DNA of 64,000 nucleotides from Blastomussa wellsi (taxonomy: Eukaryota > Cnidaria > Anthozoa > Scleractinia > Plerogyridae). The notes beneath the pieces are model-generated. The model saw only the letters and a list, made by a program, of their open reading frames with translations, was not told the DNA's origin and did no database searches. Shown piece after piece: positions 22,428 through 33,680 of the stretch; the stretch's first letter is position 1, and the number at the start of each line of letters is the position of its first letter. Location: assembly GCA_947652115.1 (NCBI GenBank), contig OX393570.1, positions 2,720,866 to 2,784,865 on the forward strand, in the 5' to 3' direction. Position numbers and translations under genes: made by a program.

Positions 22428-22682
22428 TTCCAACGTTGAAATTACACTTGCCACAACTTCGCCAGCTTCGCCATCTTTGTTTTGGTAAAACGCTAGTTCC
22501 AGTCTTTCATCGTGTGTTTTAAATTTCGTGTATCATATACACGACGTATTTAAGTTTCAGGTGACTCCCGCTGGCATAAGTATATTTGAGTGATTTTACC
22601 TCGCATACCTCACATGACTTCCTCGCGGAAATACGTTCGCTACAAAAAGTCTATGTAATTTGTGTTAATCTTGTGATTTGTG
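22428..22682. promoter_or_regulatory. Divergent (bidirectional) promoter region, UPF3/RRAGA
   Basis: Only 255 bases separate the start codons of UPF3 (minus) and RRAGA (plus), so both promoters must overlap here or extend into the first introns. I see no clear TATA box at a sensible distance for either gene. Both are housekeeping genes, which often share such promoters. Confidence 0.7.
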
Positions 22683-25600
22683 ATGGAAAAGAACGTCAAG
22701 ATGAAGAAGAAGGTTACTTCTTGAATTTTTTGTCATGCACTGTTTATTTTTAAGCATTTATAGGGGTTTTAAATAGCGTAGATTTTCATGGTTTCTTCGT
22801 AAAAATTTATATAGGTTCTGTTGATGGGCAAGAGTGGCTCTGGGAAAACAAGCATGAGGTCTATTATATTTGCGAATTACATCGCAAGAGACACAAGAAG
22901 ATTAGGAGCTACAAGTAAGCCTACATGTATATTCTTCAGTCCTTTTCTTGTTTTCAGCTCTTTTCTACCTGTTTTCTACTCTTTTTCTATCTGTAAATTG
23001 TCTAACGTTTACAATTACGTTTTGTCACGTACAGCAGTGTACAATATGCTTTTGCATGTGACGAGATTGTGCTGTTCCGTTCACTGTTAACTTCACAATT
23101 CTAAGATTATGAGCTTTATTTGTTTCCTCATTTAAACCTTCTTTTTTGATTTACAGTTGACGTGGAGCATTCCCATGTCCGATTTCTTGGCAACTTGGTT
23201 CTTAACCTCTGGGACTGTGGAGGGTAATAACAATTTTATCTTGCATGTTTATATGTGTTGTGGTTTAAAGTTATCTTTGGTTTACAATTTTTTCAAGCCA
23301 GTCTGATTTTAATCTTTTGATCTCTCGTATTATCATATCGGTAATTAGCCCCCTACGCAGGCGTTATTAGGGGATTGCGTTACCACTTGTCCCCACTAAC
23401 GCCTGCTTAACCGCGACCAACATTCCTTTCCCATTGTCTCTCGCCAGACAAACTAACCAATCAGCATTGTCTGTAGGCGTTATAAAATTTCCCGCGAATC
23501 CATTCTTCGTCAGCGCTGTTGGATACAATACTCTGGTGTATTTTGATGGTTGAAACACCAAAATATTATTTATTGTGAATACAAGAGGTAAGCGTGCGAG
23601 TCTGATTCGGCCATAAGTTGGAAGGGTTAATATTTTGGGGAAGATGATCTTTCTCCCATGAACACAACAGTGGATCAGAGATGTTTATTTCAATGCTATA
23701 AAATGCTACAAAAGATTTCGCCAACTCGAAAACGCAAAGCGAAATTAATTTAGAAATCATCAAAGAGGTCCACATCCGTGGTATTTACGAGCGAATAAAT
23801 CGAAGGGTAAAATTGGAAAGATTGAGCCAGTCAAAGCGAATACAACTTCACCGCGCTGAATCATTCATTCGACAAACTTGCCACAGAACGATTTAAAATG
23901 TCCAGCGCTGCTGGGTTAAAAGGCTGGCTTGAAAATATGTTCAACTTCTCCTTTCAATAGTTCATTGGCCCTTTGATTTGAGACCTCCATTTGCTTAAAA
24001 TTAGGTTTGAACAACCGACGGTTATGAACGGCGCACACTTGAAATAATATTTTTCCGAACACCAAAATCGCTACGCAGTCGTTTAGAGTCTGAAATGTGG
24101 AAACTTTGACCCACAGGCTAGCTTTTCATTTGGCTGAACTTCAGTTATTTGTTGCCGTATTGTACGTCTTTTTACGGAGCTGTGGGGAAAAATATGAAGA
24201 CTGAAAATCAATGAGACTGTCGAACACACTGAAGGCAAAGCTTGATAACAAACGACTTACCATAGCCAGTTGATAAATTAAGGAGTGTATCTCTCTTCCC
24301 TTCAGTAAATAAGTTTCCCTTCGCAAATTCTGAACTTGCTTTCATCTAAAATGAATTTACCAGAGAAATCTCTGACTTGGAGCAAAATCAATCGTCCCTG
24401 GCAGGTTTCATCTCATCGCTTGTCTCGCGGCGGGTGAGGCGTTGTGGAGAGTTTAGTTGGTAAAATCTGATTGGCTTAGTGGCGGTCAAGGTGAAGATTG
24501 GCTTTCCGGATTATAGTGGGTAAAATCTGATTGGCGAAGCGGCGGAAAGGAATGTTGGCCTCGGTTAACCAGATGTTAGTGGGGACAAGTGTAACGCAAT
24601 CCCCTAATAACGGCTGCGTAGGAGACTAATCGGTAATCTGAAACAAAGGGAAATAAAAATCAAACTGGTTTGAAAAATTTTAAACCAAAGATAAATTATG
24701 TTGCTTCTATATTTTTATCCTTAACTAATACCATGAACATTTTGTCCAAATCTAAGAAACGTTGTACACGAACATTCCAGGGATATTACTAGTAAGTTTC
24801 CTTAGCATGAAGCCACCAGGAGTATTTCTGCTCCTTCCTAGATGGTCCATTGCAGGGTTACCCCCACCCCCAGCATTAAATTTGCTGGTACCCATTTATA
24901 CACCTGGATACAGAGAGGTACCGTGAGAGTAAAGTGTCTTGCCCAAAAACACAATACGCAGTGCCCAAGCCAAAGCTTGAACTCAGATCTTCCGATCCGG
25001 TGTCCACTAACCATTAGGCCACTGGGCGTCCCATTCCTCCATTTCCTAGATGTAGACTTCTGGGATTATGACCTTTTGATGATAATCTGGAAAATTTGGC
25101 CTTCTTACTTCTTGCAGACAAGAGGCATTCATGGAGAATTATTTCACAAGTCAGAGAGACAACATTTTTAGAAATGTTGAAGTGCTTATCTATGTGTTTG
25201 ATGTGGAGAGTCGGGAACTCGAGAAAGATATGCACTATTATCAGACTTGCCTGGAAGCTATTCTTCAAAATTCACCAGATGCAAAGATATTCTGTCTGAT
25301 TCACAAAATGGATTTGGTCCAAGAGGATCAGAGAGACTCGGTGAGAATGCTTTGTTTATGTAGGACAGTACTATGTAATTATTTTGTGGTTTAAAAATAT
25401 TAAAATTTTTCTTTGGTTTTTAAACCATTTCAAGTTTTATTTTCAATTGCCTTACATTGATGATCGCAACCTGAAGCAAAGGCTGTACCTTGAGATACGA
25501 TTTTGGTTACAAGTTGTGCTCTGAAAATTAATTTTCAGCGTCTGAAACATGCGAGTAGCTTAGACCTTGGGCTTCCCTTGGAATCAGCTGGTCGGACTAC

Positions 25601-26987
25601 CTGTAAGGACCTTGCTACCTCATTTTCAGAATAACTTCACTTACCTGGGAGGTACAATACATGTAGCTTCCCCTAGCCAAGTACAATATGATTATTAAAT
25701 AATTAATTAATTAAATGAATTAAGGTGTTAAATTATTTATTTTTGAGTACTTTCTTTCAGATTTTTAGAGAGCGTGAAGAGGATCTAAAGAGGCTGTCCA
25801 AGCCATTGGATTGTACATGTTTCCGAACATCTATCTGGGATGAAACGCTGTACAAGGCTTGGTCATCCATTGTGTACCAACTCATTCCTAACGTTACGCA
25901 GCTGGAACAAAATCTAGAGAACTTTGCATCAATCATTGATGCAGATGAAGTCCTTCTATTTGAGAGAGCCACATTTCTAGTAAGTCTTTTTTGAACTCTG
26001 TTCTTTTGTAAAGTGTGGTGGCTTAATGGTTGGTGCACTAGACTGTACTGTGGATCAAACAGTGGGTTCAAGACCTCCTCTGGATCACTGAGTTGTGTTC
26101 TTGGGTGAGACATGTAAGGTTGGGACACATGAGGTGACAAATGGTTGTGACACAGTTTGCTCAGTTCGCTCAGTTTGTCACTGACCTGCCTCTCAAATTC
26201 AAACTGATTTGATTTTGTGTGACGGGTCATGGCAACAAAATTCTGGTTTTATTTCTGTGGAATAACCAAAAATGAAGACTTGACCTTTTACCTTAGGTTT
26301 TATGTGTACCAACAGCTCTGCTTTAACATGTGAATTTCATTTCAATTTCAGGTGATTTCCTATTGTCAACGTAAGTCCCATAAAGATGTGCACAGGTTTG
26401 AAAAAATTAGCAACATCATCAAGCAGTTCAAATTAAGTTGTAGGTGAGTTATTACGTAACTAGAATAATTTTGTTTCAGCTTTGAGCTTAAGCTGACAAC
26501 ATGCTTGGGGCTTAATGTACCTACTATTTTGGATGAGAAAGTACATGCATCATTTTTAATTATAGTGGAATTTATTTCTGTGGTTTGAACATAATAGTGT
26601 TTGTGCTAAACATACTTGATTTCTGAACACTTGTTTTTTTTTTTCAAAATTTAGCTCTTTAATGTGGGAGCGAATGTGGCTTATCTGCAAGTATGGCTTT
26701 TAGGTTACAGGTTAATCTTAGTGTGGTTCCTGACCTAACTTGTTCCATTCATGTTCTTTACAGTAAGCTACATGCTCATTTTCAAAGCATGGAAGTGCGC
26801 AATTCAGCCTTTGCGGCATTTATCGATGTCTTTACACCAAACACATACGTCATGGTCATCATGTCAGACTCTTCAATCCGTAAGTATAACTTACCAGCAC
26901 AGTTAGCTAATGGCCTTACCTGTGTGAAAATAATAATAGTAATGATAATGATGATGATAATCATGATAATGATAATGATAATGACAG

Positions 26988-27023
<36 letters not shown>

Positions 27024-27317
27024 AATACCAGATAATAACAAACTGAAATTGAACAACTGACGAAGATTAAGGCAGATTACAAATTGTTCTAAATATTTAA
27101 ATGGATAAATTAGATTCTCTATCATAACTTTGCTTTTTCCCTGTACAGTGCACTAGTGTGCATGCAAATAATACTGTAATTTATTGAAAGTTAACAGACA
27201 GTTTTGTTTCCCACAGCGTCAGCTGCCACACAGATCAACATTCGCAATGCAAGAAAACACTTTGAGAGGCTTGAAAAGGTCTCAAGCAATGGACAGCATT
27301 CTCTGAAAGGAAGATAA
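22683..27317 (+). CDS. RRAGA: Ras-related GTP-binding protein A/B (Rag GTPase; 8 exons, 315 aa)
   Basis: Exons: 22683-22712, 22815-22914, 23157-23223, 25118-25340, 25761-25979, 26352-26443, 26764-26879, 27217-27317. Phases close at 315 aa (human RagA has 313). RagA or RagB pairs with RagC or RagD and, when amino acids are present, recruits TORC1 to the lysosome through Ragulator. The G domain is intact: P-loop [10 protein letters not shown] (14-23), switch I around RRLGATIDVEH, WDCGGQ as G3 and HKMD as the G4 variant seen in Rags. The C-terminal roadblock-like domain includes [30 protein letters not shown] and [15 protein letters not shown]. The tail is [12 protein letters not shown]. Intron 3 (23224-25117) carries a 1.29-kb DNA transposon and a SINE. 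Confidence 0.96.
23344..24630. mobile_element. Non-autonomous DNA transposon, 1287 bp, in RRAGA intron 3
   Basis: The ends are long imperfect terminal inverted repeats: the left begins attagccccctacgcaggcg and the right ends cggctgcgtaggagactaat. Inner parts ggggattgcgtta and taacgcaatcccc also pair. A 5-bp direct repeat cggta flanks it (23339-23343 and 24631-24635). No transposase frame is visible inside. Just outside, about 23270-23330 and 24640-24705 are a further inverted pair (atctttggttta), so it may have landed inside an older foldback. Confidence 0.75.
24800..25035 (-). mobile_element. tRNA-derived SINE (family A), near full length
   Basis: In RRAGA intron 3, just before exon 4. Plus-strand landmarks are ggagtatttctgctccttcc, gctggtacccatttatacac, gagagtaaagtgtcttgccc, then cttgaactcagatcttccga and ccactaaccattaggccact. 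The last two are the complements of the B box and the A-box head. Confidence 0.65.
26016..26125 (+). mobile_element. tRNA-derived SINE fragment (family A), opposite orientation
   Basis: In RRAGA intron 5. It begins gtggtggcttaatggttggt (A box), followed by gtgggttcaagacc (B box) and gttgtgttcttgggtgagac, the complement of the body landmark of the other copies. Confidence 0.5.
26930..27025. repeat. (ATGATA)n-type microsatellite
   Basis: Degenerate atgataatgata repeats in RRAGA intron 7. Confidence 0.85.
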
Positions 27318-29752
27318 AGAGCATGTAGTATGATAGTGTGTAGTTCCAGCCAGAAATACTGTAAATAATAGTTGTTCCATGTTAATAGGAATAACTGTTA
27401 GTTTTGTGTCTCATATTACATTGTTATTATTGCATTGGCTTATTCACCTTCATCTAACTTCTTCCTGCCAAGTGGCGCATAATGCCGCAATTGCCTTGGC
27501 TGCAATTGACAGTTTAGTCATCATTGGTAGGGCCTTCTACGCAGACATCTTTTGGGCTAGTCACACAATATTCCCTCCCCCACAATCTTCACTGGAGTAG
27601 AGTGAGCCGAGGCATATTAAGAATGTCTGCATAGGAGGCTACATTTGTAACTATGGTACCATTTATGAATACATTAAACTTGGTAATGCCCCAACAGAGA
27701 GGTCTCAGCCACACACAAACACTACTTTTTATGGGTTATCTACCATAATTCAACATCAAATAATGAAGATGCAATTTTTTTCAGAAAATACCCATACCCC
27801 TCCCACAGAACATCTTAAGGTTGGAATTCCCCCCTCTCCAACACTCACTCTGTCAGAAATGACGCTTGGAAAGCTTACCCTAACGTTTTCAAGTTTTTCA
27901 GTTACGATCCTTATCCAAATGAACTTTCCTAATTCAATGCCGTCTTCATTTTTCACAGTTTATTAGAGCGGTTTCACTTCAACCATGAAATAGTTACTAA
28001 ACAATTTGATACTTTTCTAAATTCCATTGTTTCCTTTTGTTAATAGTTTTGACTGTTGTAGACTAATTGTTGGAGGTTTCATGGTTAGAGAAAGTCACCC
28101 TATTACCTCTTGTGTTTTTCTGTCTTGGTAAACTATTAACTCAAGGTTTCATTCGATATGAAGTCATTAAATATATTATTATAAAGTCAGTGTTGTATGT
28201 GACTTCATTCCTGGTGACAAAGCCTCTTCCCCCTCCCTCAGAATTTTTGCAGTTGTCCTTGGATTGTAAGGGCGTTGCCACTTACAAACAGAAGTTTATT
28301 GTATTTGCTTAAAGTGATTGTTATTATTTGATGTAGTCACACTGGTATTTAAAGGAATAGCAGTGTCTATATTACTGTAGCCTGCGTTGTATATCACGGT
28401 TTTGTCCGTCTGCGATGCAGGCTAAATTACTGCTGGTTTATTTCATTTGTAGAGGCTAGTCGTGGCCTAATGTAACTCCTGCCATCATTGACTATTCGAC
28501 AATTAGCCATTTTTTAAACGAGCAGAGTACTGAGAATGCATAAAATCAATTAGGTTGAAAAGTAAATCCTACCAAACGAAAGAGCATCCAAGTCTTAGTT
28601 AGATTGTGAATTTTGAACGTGATTAGAGTAAAGGGAAGTCAATGCTGGGTCTTCAAGAATCCCTGAAACAAGAGAGTTAAGTATAAATAGGATGCCTGTC
28701 CCTCAAACCATCCAAAGGTCTCTCTTTTTGTGTTTGCGTTTAACCCAATAACACATAAATTTAATAAACATGCTAATGTTTTGAATGCTCTTTCCGGTGG
28801 CGGGCTTAATTTTCTGATTGAATTGGTTTTAAATATTCGTTCCCAGTACCCTGCTAGTTTAGAAAATGGCTAATTGCTAACATTTGCGTGTCCTTTGTCA
28901 AATATATTCTAAGCCAGGAGCCCATGAGAAGGAGCCTCCATCTCCCATACTGACCATCTGAGTCAACCCTGTCCCGTATCTTTCTATTTTTAGAAACATT
29001 TCCCACGGTGGTTTTCGCGGGTGTTTTTGTAATAGCTAATCATGTGAGAGCTCACTGTTCTAAAAATAAAGATAGGGGACAGGGTTGACTCAAGGGCAAA
29101 GTACGAATGGAGGCTCCTTCTCATGGGCTCCTGTCTAAGCATATTGAGAGATAAAATTTATGTTGAGCCAGGACAGTTTTCTACTAAAATCAATTTGACT
29201 ACTCGCTCTTTCTAGTTTTCTACGTTCAATAGTCGAAGTTCTCGCTTACAACGCGTTGGCTATTTGTTCGTAGAAACGCGAGTTGAAACATTTTAGAATA
29301 ATGCATTTATACCAAGACATTTACAAATTCCCCCTACCCAAGGCCAATATTTTTCTGTCCCTCCACTTGGTTGCACAATTTGGAAGGACTCCCAAATTGT
29401 AACAACTTTGTACTTTGTAAGTCTTAGAATGACATTTTCACCGAACATACACTTACTTTGCCCTATGCATTCATTGAAGGCTTACTGTGTGTTACAGGGC
29501 TCGAAGTTGAAAAGTTCCGAAAATTGAAAAAAGTAGTCGCAAATGTAAGCATCAAATCGGGCCACTTTTTGCAATCATTGCATGGTTGTAAAAAATTGCA
29601 AAACAGTCTTAAACAAGCTTTAAAACAAACGAATTATAAATTAAAAGTTGCCCCCACAATTTTTTTTTTTTGGCTATTATAAAATCATGCAAATACGATC
29701 GTATCGAATCGGTTATACCACGTTCCCGCGGTCCGGATCTTTCATTTTCAAA
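27318..29752. other. Intergenic region downstream of RRAGA
   Basis: No recognisable exon. Short open frames (27379-27600, 28067-28312, 29458-29682) have no domain features. It contains the MITE at 28915-29133. Confidence 0.5.
28915..29133. mobile_element. MITE, 219 bp, with 7-bp target-site duplication
   Basis: The terminal inverted repeats begin caggagcccatgagaaggag and end ctccttctcatgggctcctg; inner stretches gagtcaaccctgtccc and gggacagggttgactc also pair. It is flanked on both sides by tctaagc (28908-28914 and 29134-29140). Confidence 0.85.
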
Positions 29753-29839
29753 ATGGCGGCGATGTTTCGAATCCTGCGGGTCCTTCCCCGTATATCTTCT
29801 CTCGGAAGTGCAAAAGCCGTCCAATACGGGAGGCGCGAG
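29753..29839 (+). CDS. Possible first exon with mitochondrial presequence-like peptide
   Basis: An ATG in good context (aaaatggcg) opens 29 codons reading MAAMFRILRVLPRISS and then LGSAKAVQYGRRE. The peptide is Arg-rich, Ala/Leu/Ser-rich and free of acidic residues until its last residue, as in matrix-targeting presequences. A candidate donor (GAG then gttctg) follows. The open frame runs on into a poly-C tract. No downstream exon is recognisable on the plus strand, so this is a candidate only, perhaps a pseudogene fragment. Confidence 0.25.
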
Positions 29840-30226
29840 GTTCTGTCCCCCCCCCCCCCCCTCCCGAAATACAATATCTATTTTGGGGGGAATTTTATGA
29901 TGTTGCTTTCCAACTGTAACTTTGAACGCGTCATTACGGTGAGAACATTTTTAAATTATTCGTTGAGTTCTTCCATACCTCGGAATAATGCTAATTTCTT
30001 CCCATCCCTTCCATACATACACCGTATTTCTTTCGCGCAACCTTACTTTTTGATGTACATGTATATATTTTGAAAAAAGCATTTTTACATTTAAAAACTG
30101 AAGTGTGTTTACTCTGTTATTTTAACTCAGTCTAACAATTGCTTACACAAAACTAATGTCATTTAAGTTTTATGATTTTTTTTGATAAAATTAGTCGTAA
30201 ACGTTTGAATAGAAAATGAATTCCAA

Positions 30227-30362
30227 ATAGGCCATTGCCTCAGTGTCAAAACGAGTCTTTTAACTGCATCTTCATTCTCACGCAAAATGAGCTCATTTCC
30301 ATATGAATAGTTCGCACTTACTCGTTTTGAAACAGAGGGAAAAGGGAACTTGAAAATGGCCC
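30227..30362. mobile_element. Foldback element (family C)
   Basis: The left arm has cattgcctcagtgtcaaaac and gagtc; the right arm has actcgttttgaaacagaggg and gaaaatggcc. Related copies are at about 48198-48385 and 59780-59960. Confidence 0.55.
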
Positions 30363-30380
30363 AGGCCTATTGTAATAGAA

Positions 30381-30559
30381 TATAATTTGGTTTTATCAAC
30401 TGGGTTGATAATGTCAATTGGCCACCGTAAAGAGATTCGAGAGCTGACGTTTCGAGCGTTAGCCCTTCGTCGGAGGGCTAACGCTCGAAACGTCAGCTCT
30501 CGAATCTCTTTACGGTGGCCAATTGACATTATCAACCCAGTTGATAAAACCAAATTATA
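30381..30559. repeat. Perfect palindrome: 86-bp arms, 7-base spacer
   Basis: Bases 30381-30466 and 30474-30559 are exact reverse complements by my reading, separated by tcgtcgg. Each arm runs from tataatttggttttatcaac through ggccaccgtaaagagattcg to gcgttagccct. Both strands therefore encode the same meaningless peptide start. It lies about 80 bases beyond the stop codon of the DMRT gene, so it may fall within that gene's 3' UTR. Confidence 0.95.
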
Positions 30560-30568
30560 TTGTTATAC

Positions 30569-30613
<45 letters not shown>

Positions 30614-30641
30614 CTATTGCAATAGAGCTTTAAAAGCCCTG

Positions 30642-33600
30642 CTAACATTTAAGGTCCGCCCCGCATTTTCCACAAAACCTGTCACCAGATCGAGGTTTCG
30701 TTCCGCATCGGAAGCAAGTCGAGACTTCGTTGTTTTCAAGGCTAGTTTCTCTTAGCAGTGGTGGTGAGCCAGAATAAGTTGACAAAAATGACGTCCTTAG
30801 CAGGCCGCTTTGTGTAGTAAATCTACTAATTTCTCTATCTTCTCTCTCGCCTCTATGAGTCTGTATCGATAGGCTTCTTAGATGGGGAGGTAAGTGCATT
30901 CCAGTATGAGCCTGTGCAGACAAAGCTCCTAAGGAGGTCAGCGGGTGGGGCGTTGTCTTGGTGACGCCGTTAAGTGACGTCAGCGGTAACGTTGGTGGTA
31001 CAGTGGGAAGCAGAGTTGGTTTTACTCCAGTGAATGGAATGCTGGGAAAGCTTGAACTTAAATGTACAGGCGGACGGGTAGGGCTTGATGTTGAAGGGAA
31101 ATCAATAGAATGACTCTTTCCAGCTAAAATGCACTCAATTGCCTGGACTACGTCACCACTGCAACCTTTCAAAACGAGCTCTAACACGTTCTCCTTGTGC
31201 GAGGGAAATACTTTACTAAGAACCTCCACTGGGCGTGGAGGTTGTCTTCTTTTCAATGCAGATTCCCCGAGGCTCTTCTGAAGAAGTTTGACCGTGTAAT
31301 CAAAATCATCTTGATCGCGGAATGTCGAGCTCCACGGAAACTGAAACGAGTGCCTGTCGCTTTCTTGAACCACGTGATCAACACGTGGCCGGCAGCTGTC
31401 GTGCACGTGAAAGCGGGGTGATGGAGAGCGGGAGACACCGTTGACATGAGGCGGAGAGGCGCTCCTCGCTAACCTCTTTGGCGGCGGCTCATCGGTTTGA
31501 TCCTCCCCAGAAACAGACTCACTTCGGATGGGATTTGAATACTCTGTATCGTCTTTAGGCTCTTCTTTAATAAACACAGGTTCTTGTGCGTTTTTCTCTA
31601 TGGAATACAAACAGGAAAATTGTCATGTAAAAGTAAATGAGGACAACAGCTTGGAACGCGGCGCGTGCTATAAGAGTACCGCCAGCCACTCAAGTTACTC
31701 TCCTCATAAGTGTACAAAGCAAACAAAAACGAAGAGACAGAAAAAGAAAAATTGTTTTCTACTATGTTTGTCTTCCTTTTTCATAACAATCTGCTATGAT
31801 CAAAAATGAAAAATTTGCCGTTGGATTTGCTTTAGACTGATAAAACCAACGAAAAGGAAGAAATCGTGAATAATATATTTTCCATTACAACATAAAAAAG
31901 TATTAAAAAAGGAAGAGAAATTTGATGTTATTCTCGAACTAAAAGTTTGGGGCTTTTATATCATGTGGTCGCTGAACTTAACTTTTAGAAACTCGATAAT
32001 AATCACACGGCTCCATTGTTCCGATGAGATTGAAGAACCAACTTGTTCCAATTGGCAAATTTTATTGTCATGATAAGGCACTTTCCACGCCCTCGTTTGA
32101 ATAGGTCTTTTCTTGTCTTTGTCAGCTTTTATATGGTGTTTCAGCACATATGAGGTTTTTTAAAATCATTAGAACCAAATTATTGACATTATTGAAGCAT
32201 CGTTATACCGCCATCCAGTGACCCGAGTATAAAAATGCTTTTGTCGGTACTTTTTTTAATTCAGAATCCCCGCGACAAACTCGAACACACGTACACAAAC
32301 ATTTTACTCTGATTTTGGTGAGATCAAAGTATAAATGGTATTGGACGTATTAGATACTGTTAAAAAAAGGATCAGCGACTTATTACATGGTACAAATTAA
32401 AAATATCGCGTCAACTTTGTTTTAATTCCTAACAGCTTCCTTTTTTTTCTGTTCTATTCGAAAAAATCGAGCGTAAATGACTGAAAACCTTCTTGCATCT
32501 AACAAAGAACGCGTGTTAAACCGTTTAACCGGAACTGTTTAATCAAGTTGGTTAAAATTTCGCGGGCGAATTCAATTTTAACAGCCTATTCGGTTAAAAT
32601 AGTCATATTTAACCGGACTTCAGTCCGCGAGTCATTAGTTAATAAATTTTAAAAAAATCCACAGATTTTTTTGTACTTGTTGAAGTGGATGTCAGGTGGC
32701 ATGATTGTTTGGCCCGTCAAGTTTCACTTACTTAATGATAAATATTTTCGAGTAAATATAACCATTGGAATAGGAATGAAAACATAAGAATATGTTTGCG
32801 GAACAGTTGATTAATCTATAGTTAATTTACGGCAAGAAATGAATTTCTCTCGACCTAAATTTGTGTCGAATTTAAATTCATGATCCGACTGTCATTTGTT
32901 AAGCTATATTAAGTGAATAGCTATGGGAAATCAGTAATATAAGAAAGATTCACTTTAAAGGGGTTTTGTCTCTTCCTTTTCAAAAAGAATGAAATTACAT
33001 TGATTACAATTTGAAAAGAATAAGTTCCATTCTTGGAAACATGCATCATCACTGCACAACAGAAACATATCATTGGGTTCATTCAAAAAATACTTTTTTA
33101 TTTAGTTAGGATTACACAACACATCCAACGGAACAAAAGAATTTTCCTCACTGTTTGACTTCAACTACAGCCGAATCTTTTGTTCTTTCAAATAGACTTC
33201 CGTCAAAGCAGCGTTCACACCTTTCTAGCCCGAAAATGACTTTCTAATTATTTCGACTCACGTACGTAATTTTGAAATCGTTACTGTGGCTGTAATTTAC
33301 TTACCTTCAGTAATGGGGCAAGAGGTTGGTCGTACGGGCTCGTCTGGCAGATTCGCGGGGTAAACAGGGTTTATTCTTTGCGCGAGTGAGGAGAAGGTAG
33401 CTTCGTGATCGCCGCTTTCGCGCGTGTACACCGCACATGGCTCACCTCCTCTCGACTCGTACGGCTCTATTCTGGTCTGATGTCGCAAGAGAGCCACTCT
33501 TGCCGCGGTAATTCTTTGGCGTTCGGCTATCAATAAGCACTTGGGGCAGACGCAATCCCTCCATTTGCAGTAGTGCTTGTGACCCTTGAGAGAAGAGACC

Positions 33601-33680
33601 ACTCCGTGATTCCTACAACGCGCACATTTCGGCGCGCGGAGTGAGCCGCTCGATGAACCGTTTTCAGATACAGCGCTCAT
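30642..33680 (-). CDS. DMRT (doublesex/mab-3-related) transcription factor, 2 exons, 443 aa
   Basis: Exons 33305-33680 and 30642-31597; phases close at 443 aa. DMRT proteins bind DNA through the DM zinc module and act in sex determination, neurogenesis and other development. The DM domain (about residues 18-65) is complete: [23 protein letters not shown], then the recognition helix [21 protein letters not shown] domain lies at about 246-282 ([20 protein letters not shown]), placing it with the DMRT3/4/5 (DMRTA) group. The C-terminus (420-443) has four Cys in two CxxC pairs, CFRCG and FCGKCG, like a small zinc ribbon. I chose the Met at 33680, just before the DM domain; an upstream Met at 33800 would add 40 hydrophobic or basic residues that do not look conserved. 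The intron is 1.7 kb. Confidence 0.9.

Noticed and set aside
30293..30755. Two frames on opposite strands with the same N-terminal peptide
   Set aside because: Direct consequence of the perfect palindrome; no domain.
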